Origin: Natrinema ejinorense
Lineage (GTDB): Archaea > Halobacteriota > Halobacteria > Halobacteriales > Natrialbaceae
Direction of reading: 5' to 3'
DNA length: 64,000 nt
Assembly (NCBI RefSeq): GCF_002494345.1
Contig: NZ_NXNI01000001.1
Span: 3,596,001-3,660,000 of the forward strand
A model generated the notes under the pieces. The model saw only the letters and a list, made by a program, of their open reading frames with translations, searched no databases and was not told where the DNA came from. Made by a program: the position numbers and the translations under genes. The first letter of the stretch is position 1; each line of letters begins with the position of its first letter. This document shows positions 28,088 to 36,583 of this stretch, one piece after another.

Positions 28088-30307
28088 ATGACCAGCCAAG
28101 AGACCCCCTCCGAGAGCGGTGGATGTCCAGTACCGGATCTCGACGAGATGACGCTTCGCGAAAAGGTCGGCCAGCTCGTCGGCGCGTTCGTCGGCTCGAT
28201 GGGAGACGTCGAGTTGAGCGTCGACGACGCGGCGGCGCTCGTCCGCGAGGAGGGCGTCGGGACGATCGCAGCGTTCGGGATCGGCGTCTCAACGTATCAC
28301 GATCCCGAACGCGTCGCCGAGATCGCGAACCGACTCCAGCGGGTCGCACTCGAGGAGACGCGTCACGGAATCCCGCTGTTGCTCCCCGTGGACGCCGTTC
28401 ACGGCCACGCGTACGTCGACGGGGCGACGGTGTTTCCTCACGGCCTGGGGCTCGCCGCGACCCGGAACCCCGCGAACGCGCGGACGGCCGGCGAGGTGAC
28501 GGCCGCGGAGATGCGGGCGACCGGCGCGACCCTGAACTACGGACCGACTTGCGACGTGGCCCGCGATCCGCGCTGGGGTCGTACCTTCGAGACCCACGGC
28601 GAGAGTCCGCTGTTGTGCGGTGCGTTCGCGGGGGCAGCCGTTCGCGGGCTCGAGGACGACAGGGTCAGCCCCCGCGTCGCCGCGACGGCGAAACACTTCC
28701 CCGCGTACGGCGATCCGACGGGCGGCGAGGACGCCGCGCCGGTGGATCGCTCCGCGAGCACGGTCCACCAGCTGTTCGTCCCGCCGTTCGTCGACGCCAT
28801 CGAGGCCGGTGCATCGGTCGTGATGCCGTGTTACAACTCCATCGACGGCGAACCGGCCCACGGCTCGCACCGCTATCTCACCGAACTGCTGCGCGAACGG
28901 CTCGGGTTCGACGGTGCGGTGATCTCCGACTGGGGTGGTATCGACCACCTCAACGAGGACCACAGCGTGACCGCCTCCCAGCGGGGCTCGGCGCGGCTAG
29001 CCATCGACGCGGGACTGGACCTGATCTCGATCGGTCGCGACGAGTACGCGGCGAACCTGCGTGATCTCGTCGAATCCGGTGATCTGTCCGAAGCGCGCAT
29101 CGACGACGCGGTCGCCAGGATACTCGAGTTGAAGGCGTCGCTGGGGCTCTTCGAGGATCCCTACGTCGACGTCGAGACGGTCCGATCGACGGTCGGTGTA
29201 CGACCTCATCGGTCGGCCGCGGCACAGGCGGCCCGCGAATCGCAGACGCTCCTCGAGAACGACGGCGTACTGCCGCTGTCGGATACCGTCGACTCGATCC
29301 TCGTCGCGGGACCGAACGCGGCGTCGCTTCGCAGCCAGTATGGCGGGTGGAGCGTCCGGGATCCCGGGCCGGACGCCGGGACGACGGTCCTCGATGGGAT
29401 CACGGACCGCGCTCGCGACGGAACGACGGTCCGCTACGAGCAGGGGACGACACTCCGGGAGCGACGGGACCTCGAGGCGGTCGCGGACGCGGCGGCGGAC
29501 GCGGACGTGGTCGTCGTCGCCGTCGGCGAGGGGTGGTACTATCACGAGTTCGGCCCCAAGCAACTCGTCGGGCCGACTGGGGAGTTCCCGACCCGAGCGC
29601 AACTCGAGTTGCCCGACGCACAGCGGGAACTGCTCGAGACGGTCCACGAAACCGGAACGCCGCTGGTGGTCGTCGCGATTGCGGGGCGACCGCTGGCGCT
29701 TTCCTGGACCGCCGACAACGCCGACGCGCTGTTGTTCTCGTATTATCCGGGGAGCGAAGGCGGGGACGCCATCGCGGACGTGCTGTTCGGGGACCACAAT
29801 CCGGCGGGCCGACTGCCGATCAGCGTCCCACGCTCGACGAGCGAGCTGCCGTCGGCGTTCAATCGGTTCGCGCATCCGACGCCGATCGGTGCCGACGAAC
29901 ACCCCGAGACGTACGACCCCCTCTACGAGTTCGGCCACGGAGAGAGCTACACCGACTTTCGGACGTCCGACCTGTCGGTCGACGACCCACGGATCGGTCC
30001 GGCCGAATCGATCACCGCCTCGATCGACGTCGAAAACGTCGGCGACCGGGCGGGCGACCGGGCGGTCGATTTCTTCCTCCGGGACGAAGTGAGTTCCCGG
30101 GTTCGGCCGGTCCGCGAACACGTCGGGTTCGAACGTGTCAGCCTCGAGCCCGGCGAATCGAAGACGGTGTCGGTGACGATTCCCAACGACGCACTCGCCG
30201 TCACCGACTCCCGTGGTCGAACGACGGTCGAGCCTGGTGCGTTCGAACTCTCCTGTGAGGGGTGTTCGACGACGGTCGTGGTCGAACGGACGAGCGACGG
30301 GGACTGA
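28088..30307 (+). CDS. Glycoside hydrolase family 3 beta-glycosidase
   Basis: The 739-residue enzyme has the GH3 N-terminal barrel: LMPVDAVHG-like LLPVDAVHGHAYVDGATVFP, ATAKHFPAYGDP, and GAVISDWGGIDHLNED with the nucleophile Asp281 in SDW. It is followed by the GH3 C-terminal alpha/beta domain (DADVVVVAVGEGWYYHEFG and YYPGSEGGDAIADVLFGDHN) and a fibronectin-III-like domain (SIDVENVGDRAGDRAVDFF). GH3 enzymes release beta-linked glucose, xylose or related sugars from oligosaccharides. There is no export signal, so it acts inside the cell on what the neighbouring transporter brings in. The ATG at 28088 matches its promoter spacing. Confidence 0.92.
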   Translation: MTSQETPSESGGCPVPDLDEMTLREKVGQLVGAFVGSMGDVELSVDDAAALVREEGVGTIAAFGIGVSTYHDPERVAEIANRLQRVALEETRHGIPLLLPVDAVHGHAYVDGATVFPHGLGLAATRNPANARTAGEVTAAEMRATGATLNYGPTCDVARDPRWGRTFETHGESPLLCGAFAGAAVRGLEDDRVSPRVAATAKHFPAYGDPTGGEDAAPVDRSASTVHQLFVPPFVDAIEAGASVVMPCYNSIDGEPAHGSHRYLTELLRERLGFDGAVISDWGGIDHLNEDHSVTASQRGSARLAIDAGLDLISIGRDEYAANLRDLVESGDLSEARIDDAVARILELKASLGLFEDPYVDVETVRSTVGVRPHRSAAAQAARESQTLLENDGVLPLSDTVDSILVAGPNAASLRSQYGGWSVRDPGPDAGTTVLDGITDRARDGTTVRYEQGTTLRERRDLEAVADAAADADVVVVAVGEGWYYHEFGPKQLVGPTGEFPTRAQLELPDAQRELLETVHETGTPLVVVAIAGRPLALSWTADNADALLFSYYPGSEGGDAIADVLFGDHNPAGRLPISVPRSTSELPSAFNRFAHPTPIGADEHPETYDPLYEFGHGESYTDFRTSDLSVDDPRIGPAESITASIDVENVGDRAGDRAVDFFLRDEVSSRVRPVREHVGFERVSLEPGESKTVSVTIPNDALAVTDSRGRTTVEPGAFELSCEGCSTTVVVERTSDGD

Positions 30308-30682
30308 TACGGTCACCTGTCCGTCAGTGCCGGCGGGATCGGGACACCGGGACAGCCAACCGTATGAATCGTCGTCGGCTCTCCCGATCGGAGCCGACCT
30401 GCCCTGATATTCGCCGCATCGGTCGGTGGGACCGGCTTCTCACTGCGTTCCGATTGGCCGTCTCGAGTTGCGAACGGGGCCCTGCAGGGAATACCGGGAG
30501 ACGTACCTAACGGATAGTTTGTGTATCGCCGGGACAGAAACGAGAGAGCACGCGAAAACCGGACGACATCGCGGTGACCTGGCCGATAGCTGTATGTTTT
30601 CGTATACTTCAATACGACTAGTTATATTAATATCACTATCGATCGTACATACGTTTTTATAGTATCGATGGTAGTAGAAGGT
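30308..30682. promoter_or_regulatory. Promoter region of the TrmB regulator gene
   Basis: This gap of 375 bases holds no gene. Its last 90 bases are strikingly AT-rich. The TTTTTATA element at 30653-30660 is 23-30 bases before the ATG at 30683, which supports a leaderless transcript starting there. Confidence 0.5.
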
Positions 30683-31744
30683 ATGGACACAGAGACGCTC
30701 CGACGGGCGCTCGAGGAGGCCGGACTGACCGGCCAACAGGCCGAGGCGTACCTGACGTTGCTCGAGTCGGGCTCGTCGCCGGTCGTCGACATCGCACAGC
30801 AGTCGTCGATTTCGTCCTCGCGGATCTACGACGTGGTTCGCTCGCTGGCGGAGGAAGGGTTCGTCGAGACCCTCGACCGCGATCGATTGCATGCACGGCC
30901 GCGCGAACCGGTCGACGTCCTCAATCGGCTGCGGCAAAAAAGCGAGATGCTCGCGGACGCCGCCGGGGAGATCGAAGACCGATGGGAGCGGCCGGATCCC
31001 AAGGAATCCCGGATCAGCGTCCTCAAACGGACGGAAACGGTACTCCGGAGCACTGCCGACGCGATCGCCGAGGCGACCGTTTCCGTCGCGCTGGCCGCCA
31101 CCCCCGACCAGCTCGAGGAGTTACGGCCGACGATCGAGACTGCAGCCGACAACGGGATCCTGATTCAGATCGCGGTCTACGAGGCCGAGGGGGCCGACGT
31201 TCCCGAAATCGATGGCGTCCTCGAGATCCGACGCTGTCCCATTCCGGGGCCGTTCCTGGCGATCGTCGACCGTCGGTACGCGTTCTTCGCGCCGACCGTC
31301 CACAGCGACCGTTCCTATGGCATCACGATCGGCGACGAGATCCTCTCGTTTATCATGCACTGGTACTTCCGGACGTGTCTGTGGGCACACAACCCCCGCC
31401 TCCAGATCGATCGGGACCAGCCGCCGACGTACGTGAGCATCGAGGGCTTCGTCCACGACACCGCATCGTTGCTCCGCGACGGAACGGAAATGACGTTGGA
31501 AGTGATCGGCCACCGTACCGAAACCGGCGAGCGCGTCGATCTCCGTGGCGACCTCGTCCGGGCGACGTGGGGCGGCCAACTCGAGCCACCACGGAACCCC
31601 ACCTACACGGACCTCGCCGGGCAAGTCACGCTGTTCCTCGAGACCGACGAGGGAATCGTTTCGATCGGCGCGTGGGGCGCGCTGTTCGAGGACGTCGAGG
31701 CCGAGATCATTCGCGTCGAGGGAGTCGAATTCCCCGAACCGTGA
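30683..31744 (+). CDS. TrmB-family transcriptional regulator
   Basis: The 353-residue protein has the N-terminal TrmB winged helix (LRRALEEAGLTGQQAEAYLT then SISSSRIYDVVRSLAEEGFV, residues ~5-65), a short coiled segment, and a large C-terminal effector domain (EATVSVALAATPDQLEELRP, ending VSIGAWGALFEDVEAEIIRV). TrmB proteins are archaeal regulators of sugar uptake and metabolism that bind sugars directly. It follows the transporter and glycosidase genes on the same strand. I prefer the ATG at 30683 over 30668 because of TATA spacing. Confidence 0.9.
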   Translation: MDTETLRRALEEAGLTGQQAEAYLTLLESGSSPVVDIAQQSSISSSRIYDVVRSLAEEGFVETLDRDRLHARPREPVDVLNRLRQKSEMLADAAGEIEDRWERPDPKESRISVLKRTETVLRSTADAIAEATVSVALAATPDQLEELRPTIETAADNGILIQIAVYEAEGADVPEIDGVLEIRRCPIPGPFLAIVDRRYAFFAPTVHSDRSYGITIGDEILSFIMHWYFRTCLWAHNPRLQIDRDQPPTYVSIEGFVHDTASLLRDGTEMTLEVIGHRTETGERVDLRGDLVRATWGGQLEPPRNPTYTDLAGQVTLFLETDEGIVSIGAWGALFEDVEAEIIRVEGVEFPEP

Positions 31745-32599
31745 GCGGCCGCCCGGTGGCTCTTCCTCGCCGACGGGAGTGGAATGGCTCGCAGCTATCG
31801 CGACCCTTCGCGGGTTCGGTCAGCACTCCTTTACTATCATATGTGTGTAATCCTCGCTGTTTCGAGACGGTCGTCACGACGCGCTCGAGACCGGCAGCGA
31901 TCGGGTGCTACTCGATGCTTCAAACGGTAATCGCGTTAGGTAATCACGATGGCAGCGTGAACGGTGGACGACGCCGGGATAGCCGCTCCGTAAAAAGTAT
32001 AATATATATGGTCGTTCTGGGTTACTATATGATCTGTTAGTACTTGATCACAGGATTCGGTCCGCATCTGCTGCGGTCCCCTAGCCACTCCTCTCAGGCG
32101 GAGTTTCACGGCATTGTAGCGGATCTCGGTGGTTTTCCGTCATCGAGAAGGCGAAGAATCGAGTCCCGATGCACAGCATCGGTCCGACTGCGGACCGTAG
32201 ATGGGCGATGCGACGGATCCGCGGTAAATCCGGCGAAATCGCTCTTCGACGGACCCGATCGATGATAGCAACTTCGACTGGTCGTTTCCGAGGCATCGCC
32301 ACAACCGATCCGGATACTCACTTCGATATATGTTTGATCTAGAAACCGTATCTATATGTGGTGTTTATCGACGACTCGTGATCGTTTCCGATCGGTGGAT
32401 CGACGGTGATCGCTCGGTGCCGGACAGGAACTGGGCGACCGATGCCGTCGGGACCTGACTCACCACGCTGGCGGTCCGAGACGCTGATCGATAGGAGTAC
32501 GGGACGTCGCGTCAGAACACTGTTAGCCCGACCCCAGTCCGAACGTGGGCGTACGACGGTGGCGTTTCTCGAGGCCGTGGTCGAGAAACGCCACCCGAA
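31745..32599. other. Noncoding region of 855 bases
   Basis: No frame is convincing. AT-rich tracts lie at 31995-32046 and 32325-32365. The segment 32055-32080 contains an imperfect hairpin (GGTCCGCA / TGCGGTCC). Short frames in this region are Arg/Ser-rich and lack conserved motifs. It may be the remains of a degraded gene, but nothing can be named. Confidence 0.5.
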
Positions 32600-33322
32600 T
32601 TAGGGTCCGTTTCGGGGCGGTCCGGAGCTGCTCGCGTTCTCCGGTCTCCCCGCATCGTCCGGTCGCGATCCGGTGTCGGGAGCCCCGTCCGGCGTCCGGT
32701 CGGCTCCGACGGGCGGCCGATCGGCCCCGACGGAACGGCCGACGTCGTCGCCGGCGATCGACCGCGCGACTGCCGCGGTCTCCGGCCCGCCGAGCTCGCC
32801 CGCTCGTTCTCGCAGCGTTCGGATCGACTCGCGGTCGACCCCGCGGTCGGCGAACGCGCCGTCAGGCAACTCCACCGCAGTCCGCTCCGCGAGTGCCGCC
32901 TGTCGTTCGATCGTCCGCATCTCGGCGACGGTTTTGGCGACCTCCGCGCGATAGCGACCCTCGCTGAGTTCGCCCGCCGTCCGGGATTCGTTCAGCTCCG
33001 CGAGTCTGGCCTCGAGCGTCCCGAGACGCCGTTCACTCTCCGCGAACTGCTCGGCGACGACGGTCGCCTTCGTCTCGTTGCTCTCGGCGGTTGCGATCCT
33101 GATGCCGAAGGCCCGTTCCGAGACGTCGCCCTCGAGCTCGGCGTTCTGAACGCCGACGGCGGCGCTGAGCTGCTCGCCGGGTTCGATCGATTCGGCCCCG
33201 TCGTCCGGTTCGGGATCGTCCTGTACAGCTCCACTCGAGACGACGCTCGCCGCGGCGATGGGAACTGCGACCATCGCGACGACGAGAAGCGCCGTCAGTG
33301 TGATCGAGGTGGTTCGGTTCAT
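32600..33322 (-). CDS. Secreted coiled-coil protein, DUF7096-like
   Basis: The 240-residue protein starts at the ATG at 33322 with a signal sequence (SITLTALLVVAMVAVPIAAA). The mature part is acidic and helical: LSAAVGVQNAELEGDVSERA, AEQFAESERRLGTLEARLAE and YRAEVAKTVAEMRTIERQAA. A Pro/Asp/Gly-rich unstructured tail follows from residue ~200. This resembles haloarchaeal secreted proteins often found with membrane-anchored HTH proteins (DUF7096, from memory). It lies downstream of such a gene on the same strand, 163 bases away. Confidence 0.7.
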   Translation of the reverse strand: MNRTTSITLTALLVVAMVAVPIAAASVVSSGAVQDDPEPDDGAESIEPGEQLSAAVGVQNAELEGDVSERAFGIRIATAESNETKATVVAEQFAESERRLGTLEARLAELNESRTAGELSEGRYRAEVAKTVAEMRTIERQAALAERTAVELPDGAFADRGVDRESIRTLRERAGELGGPETAAVARSIAGDDVGRSVGADRPPVGADRTPDGAPDTGSRPDDAGRPENASSSGPPRNGP

Positions 33323-33485
33323 TGGTCGGGTGTTGTATTTGCGTCCTGATATACGCTCGAGACGATGGCCCGGGTTCAACGACGATTAACGCCATTCAAC
33401 GCGATTTTCGATCCGGTCCCGTCCGCCGATTTCGATGATTTTGGGGCCCGCGTCCCGTCGCCACTCCCGTCTCGACGAGCCGGCC

Positions 33486-34637
33486 TCATTGCGTCTCCTC
33501 ACCGTCGGTGTTCGTCGCGGCCCCGTCGTCCGCCTCGGGCAGCGAGAGCACGTTTTCGCGACCGAGCCGGAACGACTCGAGGTCCCCGTCCTCGCGCAGT
33601 CCGCTGACGACCTTGCTGGTCTTCGCGTCGGTCCAGCCCAGTTCCTCGACGACCGCCTGTTGTTTCAGTCGGCCGCCGTTGTCTCTGACGAGGCGGAGGA
33701 CCTGCTCTTCGTTGCTGAGCAGGTCCATGTCAGGTGGCCCGGTCGCGCCGGCTGCCGCCGACTCTCCCGTCGCCCCGTCGCTCGTCCCCGGCCCCGACGC
33801 CGTGGAACTGGAACCGGACGCGGGTTCGGGGCCGGAGCCGCGATCGGCCGTCCCGTCTCCGCTGGCCGTTTGGTTCCCCGTCGACGGACGGTTGCGGTAC
33901 CACCACACGCCGAAGGCACCGAGGCCGACCGCGACGAGCGCCGCCACCGCGATCGTCGCCGTGTTCGGTCCGCTTCCCGCGGCGGTGACGACGACCCGCG
34001 GTTCCGACGAGACGAAGTCGGTCTCGCCGCCCCGCCAGATCACTGCGTGGTCGCGTTCGTCGTCCGGGTCGGGCGTGACCGACGTTCGCTCGTATTCTTC
34101 CGGCCACTCGATCAGCAGTCGCGTTCCGTCGTCGAGGTAAATCCCCTCGATGGCATCGCCCGCCCTGAGTTCCTCGCCCTCGACGGCGGCGAACCCGTGC
34201 CAGCGAAACGTGTACCTGACGACGCCGTACTCGCGAGCGAGCGACTGGCGTTCGGTACTCACGCTGAATCCCTCGGCGGACATCTCTCGGCCCGTCGCGT
34301 TGCTCGCCGCACCGACCGTCTCGTCCATCCGGTCGGCGAGATTCTGCGTGTAATTGTCGGGATCGTCCCGAACGTCCGATTGCAGCGATTCGAACGCCGT
34401 CGTACTCTCGTTGTTGTCGAGGCGAACCCAGAACTCGAGGGTCCATTCGGCGCTTCCGTTTGGCTGGACTGCGACGTCCATCCGGACCTCGTCCGCGTCG
34501 ATCTGGTCCTGCTGGAGTGCAAACGGATTCGGTTGTGGCTGTCCAGTGGCCGTCGCTCCAGTGGCGGTTCCCACTGGTCCCGTTCCGAGGAGGAGCACCG
34601 CGACGACGACGGCCGTCAAGCCGGCGCGACCGTTCAT
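33486..34637 (-). CDS. Membrane-anchored winged-helix protein with extracellular sensor domain (DUF7345/DUF7343 type)
   Basis: The 383-residue protein has a signal sequence (AGLTAVVVAVLLLGTGPVG), an extracellular beta-rich domain (WTLEFWVRLDNNESTTAFES, RYTFRWHGFA and LLIEWPEEYERTSVTPD), one membrane helix (IAVAALVAVGLGAFGVWWY, around residue 240), a Gly/Ser/Thr linker and a C-terminal winged helix (SNEEQVLRLVRDNGGRLKQQ then LGWTDAKTSKVVSGL). This is the layout of haloarchaeal one-component membrane regulators: an outside signal, an inside DNA-binding domain. Its targets are probably the adjacent secreted and membrane genes, by position only. Confidence 0.82.
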   Translation of the reverse strand: MNGRAGLTAVVVAVLLLGTGPVGTATGATATGQPQPNPFALQQDQIDADEVRMDVAVQPNGSAEWTLEFWVRLDNNESTTAFESLQSDVRDDPDNYTQNLADRMDETVGAASNATGREMSAEGFSVSTERQSLAREYGVVRYTFRWHGFAAVEGEELRAGDAIEGIYLDDGTRLLIEWPEEYERTSVTPDPDDERDHAVIWRGGETDFVSSEPRVVVTAAGSGPNTATIAVAALVAVGLGAFGVWWYRNRPSTGNQTASGDGTADRGSGPEPASGSSSTASGPGTSDGATGESAAAGATGPPDMDLLSNEEQVLRLVRDNGGRLKQQAVVEELGWTDAKTSKVVSGLREDGDLESFRLGRENVLSLPEADDGAATNTDGEETQ

Positions 34638-34748
34638 ACGAATTCGTACTTGCCACCTCGCTTAAAACATGCGAAAGTAGAAGATGGGGCTATAGCGGCA
34701 CTATAGCGTCATATTCGACGGGTCTCTTCAGAAATGGTCAATCAGTTA

Positions 34749-35027
34749 TCACGGCCCGAATCCGTTCGATCCGGCTGCGTTACCGGCGGGGGTGAGTCCC
34801 CGAACGACGTCACCGAGGAAGTCGACGGTGCCGTCGATGAACTCGGTTATCGCTCCGAGTATGTCGGAGACGAACCCCGGAACTGGCTCCGGGAGGTCGT
34901 CCGGGGGACCCTGGGCTGGCTGTGCCGTCGCAGCACCCGTTGCGCCGACGAGGAGTGCCACCGCGACCGCGATCGTCAGTATCGTTTGTCTCTGTATCAC
35001 GATCGATCGGTGACGGCCTCCCCTCAT
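34749..35027 (-). CDS. Small secreted protein, paralogue of the acidic-tail protein at 36584
   Basis: The 92-residue protein begins at 35027 and has a signal peptide (TILTIAVAVALLVGATGAAT). The mature part contains DLPEPVPGFVSDILGAITEF followed by IDGTVDFLGDVVRGLTP. It aligns with DLPDQVPDHVSAVHDRISSF then VSGTLDGSLGDAVSDATPG of the protein encoded at 36584-37153, so the two are paralogues that differ in their tails. A short gap separates it from the small membrane protein gene at 35103. Function unknown. Confidence 0.65.
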   Translation of the reverse strand: MRGGRHRSIVIQRQTILTIAVAVALLVGATGAATAQPAQGPPDDLPEPVPGFVSDILGAITEFIDGTVDFLGDVVRGLTPAGNAAGSNGFGP

Positions 35028-35102
35028 TAACTGGCTAATCGGTCGACTGGATTTTCCTGGATTTACGCCGAATATCGGTCGGATGCTATCGACTGGAGAC
35101 CG

Positions 35103-35453
35103 CTACGCGCCGGGGACGCCGAACGCGCCGACGCCGAGCCCCAGGACGCTGTTGAGGACGAAGAGGATGCCGAGCGCGGCGAGCCAGGCGACGACTCCGA
35201 TGACTGCGGCTGTCCCCCAGTCGCCGGGGTAGCGCCACTTGATGACCCAGACCCAGGCGATCAGTGCGATGATCGGGCCAAGTAGCGGTATCCACGAGGT
35301 CAGCGCCCATGCGACCGCACCGAGAAGACCTGTGATAACCGCGTGCGAATAGTCGTCGACACCGACGACGAGCTTCGCGCTGATGAAAATAGCCAACCCG
35401 CCGACAAGTAGTGCGACGAGGAAAGCAACGAGAGATCCGGTGAAAGGAGCCAT
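35103..35453 (-). CDS. Small four-helix membrane protein ending in VPGA (paralogue of 36194)
   Basis: The 116-residue membrane protein has hydrophobic segments GSLVAFLVALLVGGLAIFIS, AVITGLLGAVAWALTSWIP, LLGPIIALIAWVWVIKW and AAVIGVVAWLAALGILFVL, and ends GVGAFGVPGA. It matches the protein at 36194-36562 along its length (HAV-TALLGALVWAL, LLAIVAWIGVVKWRY, LGVPGA). I chose the ATG at 35453 because a CTATAT element lies 28-33 bases upstream. An ATG at 35495 would add 14 residues. The tail VPGA is shared and may be functional. Confidence 0.75.
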   Translation of the reverse strand: MAPFTGSLVAFLVALLVGGLAIFISAKLVVGVDDYSHAVITGLLGAVAWALTSWIPLLGPIIALIAWVWVIKWRYPGDWGTAAVIGVVAWLAALGILFVLNSVLGLGVGAFGVPGA

Positions 35454-35542
35454 TTTATACGTATCTGTTTCGCGGACAGATATAGATTGTGTCATACTCG
35501 ACCGGTCCGTTTTCGACCGCTCGGCTCGAGCGAGGGTGGTAA

Positions 35543-35890
35543 TTACACGTCGTCTTCGAAATCGTTCTCGGAGCTGTCGTCGTCACTGGCGCTGTCCTCG
35601 TCGGTACGCGGTTTGACCCGGATTTCCTGAATCGTCCGACGCAGGGCTCGAAATCGGTGATGTCGCCGGGCTGATCGGTAATCTGGGTCCCGAGCCCTTC
35701 AGTACCTCCGTTCCCGCCGAGACGGCCGCTGAGTCCAACGGTACTGCCAGCCACACCACCAGCTATAGTAGCCACTGAAACGATGGACACATTCATCGAA
35801 ACGTCGTCGTGCGATGAGGTGTGCAGTGACTTTCAGTGGCTACTATAGTTTGAGATAATTGCGTCGATCGACCCCGTCGATTGACTGCAT
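35543..35890 (-). pseudogene. Small Tat-exported protein gene disrupted by an 80-bp inserted element
   Basis: From the ATG at 35890 the frame reads MQSIDGVDRRNYLKL and then hits TAG inside the inserted element (35766-35845). Beyond the element the sequence continues AGGVAGSTVGLSGRLGGNGG then TEGLGTQITDQPGDITDF. Deleting the element and one TA gives a continuous RRNYLKLAGGVAG, a textbook haloarchaeal twin-arginine signal. A second fault, a frameshift near 35645-35660, separates this from a plausible C terminus (ALRRTIQEIRVKPRTDEDSA, then an acidic end with a TAA at 35543). A TATATG element lies 26-31 bases upstream of the ATG, as expected for a once-active gene. Confidence 0.7.
35766..35845. 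mobile_element. 80-bp MITE-like element with 15-bp terminal inverted repeats and TA target duplication
   Basis: The ends are TAGTAGCCACTGAAA (35766-35780) and its exact complement TTTCAGTGGCTACTA (35831-35845). TA dinucleotides flank both sides (35764-35765 and 35846-35847). Weaker complementarity continues inward (ACACATTCATCG against CGATGAGGTGTG), so the whole element can fold into a long hairpin. Size, lack of coding capacity and TA duplication are those of a miniature inverted-repeat element mobilised by an IS630/Tc1-mariner-type transposase. No transposase is in the window. It sits inside the signal-peptide codons of a small gene. Confidence 0.75.
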
Positions 35891-35904
35891 TACGATTACT
35901 CCAC

Positions 35905-35932
35905 CATCGCTGGCTCATATACTCCAGCGATG
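35905..35932. promoter_or_regulatory. TATA element flanked by a 9-bp perfect inverted repeat
   Basis: CATCGCTGG at 35905-35913 and CCAGCGATG at 35924-35932 flank the CATATA/TATATG core (35916-35921), which lies 26-31 bases upstream of the pseudogene start at 35890. A palindrome that brackets the TATA element is a likely operator. The regulator is unknown; the membrane-anchored winged-helix protein nearby is one candidate. Confidence 0.55.
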
Positions 35933-36120
35933 ATTGGCCCGCTTCCCCCGTTGATTTCGTTTACTGTCGGTTCAATCCCCCGCAACTGTCCATGTATTTC
36001 GGCGAAAACTACCCACAATAGACAAATATGAAACGAGAAGGCTCGCCTCGTCGATCAGTATCGGATAGTCGCAGTATGAGTGATCCCGAGAGCGGAGAAC
36101 GGCAGCGGAGAAGTAGTAGC

Positions 36121-36182
36121 GGGAGTGGTGTGGGTGGAGGGATGCGTCAGCGGGAGCGGTGTCTGTGGAGGGATGCGTCAGC
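36121..36182. repeat. Tandem duplication of a 31-base unit
   Basis: Two copies, 36121-36151 and 36152-36182, differ at only a few positions; the core GTGGAGGGATGCGTCAGC is identical in both. The unit lies just downstream of the small membrane protein gene stop at 36194 (minus strand) and is noncoding. Confidence 0.65.
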
Positions 36183-36193
36183 GGGGAGTCGAT

Positions 36194-36562
36194 TCAGGCA
36201 CCCGGCACGCCGAGTGCCGAGACCGAGCCGATGCCGAGCAACTCGAGGGCGGCGAGGACGACCACGGCGGCCGCCCAGGCGGCGACGCCGACTCCGACGG
36301 AGCGGAGCCAGCCAAGCCGATATCGCCACTTGACGACGCCGATCCACGCGACGATCGCCAACAGCCCGCCCAGCAGCGGGACCGGCTCGAGGAGCGCCCA
36401 GACCAGCGCGCCAAGTAGCGCGGTCAACACCGCGTGACCGTAGGTCCGGGCGTCCGAGACGATGTAGGTGCCCGCGTAGAGGGCACCGCCCCCAACCAGC
36501 AGGCTCACGGCGAACGTCAGGAGCCGATCCTCGAGTCCGACCGGCCCAGCGAGTGGGAGCAT
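36194..36562 (-). CDS. Small four-helix membrane protein ending in VPGA (paralogue of 35103)
   Basis: The 122-residue protein has segments RLLTFAVSLLVGGGALYAG, HAVLTALLGALVWALLEPVP, LLGGLLAIVAWIGVVKW and VGVGVAAWAAAVVVLAALEL, and ends SALGVPGA. It is a paralogue of the protein at 35103-35453. Its start is 21 bases after the stop of the acidic-tail secreted protein, so they are one transcript. The pairing of a secreted and a membrane paralogue occurs twice in this region. Confidence 0.75.
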   Translation of the reverse strand: MLPLAGPVGLEDRLLTFAVSLLVGGGALYAGTYIVSDARTYGHAVLTALLGALVWALLEPVPLLGGLLAIVAWIGVVKWRYRLGWLRSVGVGVAAWAAAVVVLAALELLGIGSVSALGVPGA

Positions 36563-36583
36563 GGATTGGTGGGGTGTGTCGGA

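Noticed and set aside
32050-32130. Possible end of an IS200/IS605-type element (hairpins near 32055-32100)
   Set aside because: The hairpins are imperfect, and no TnpA or TnpB sequence is seen on either strand.
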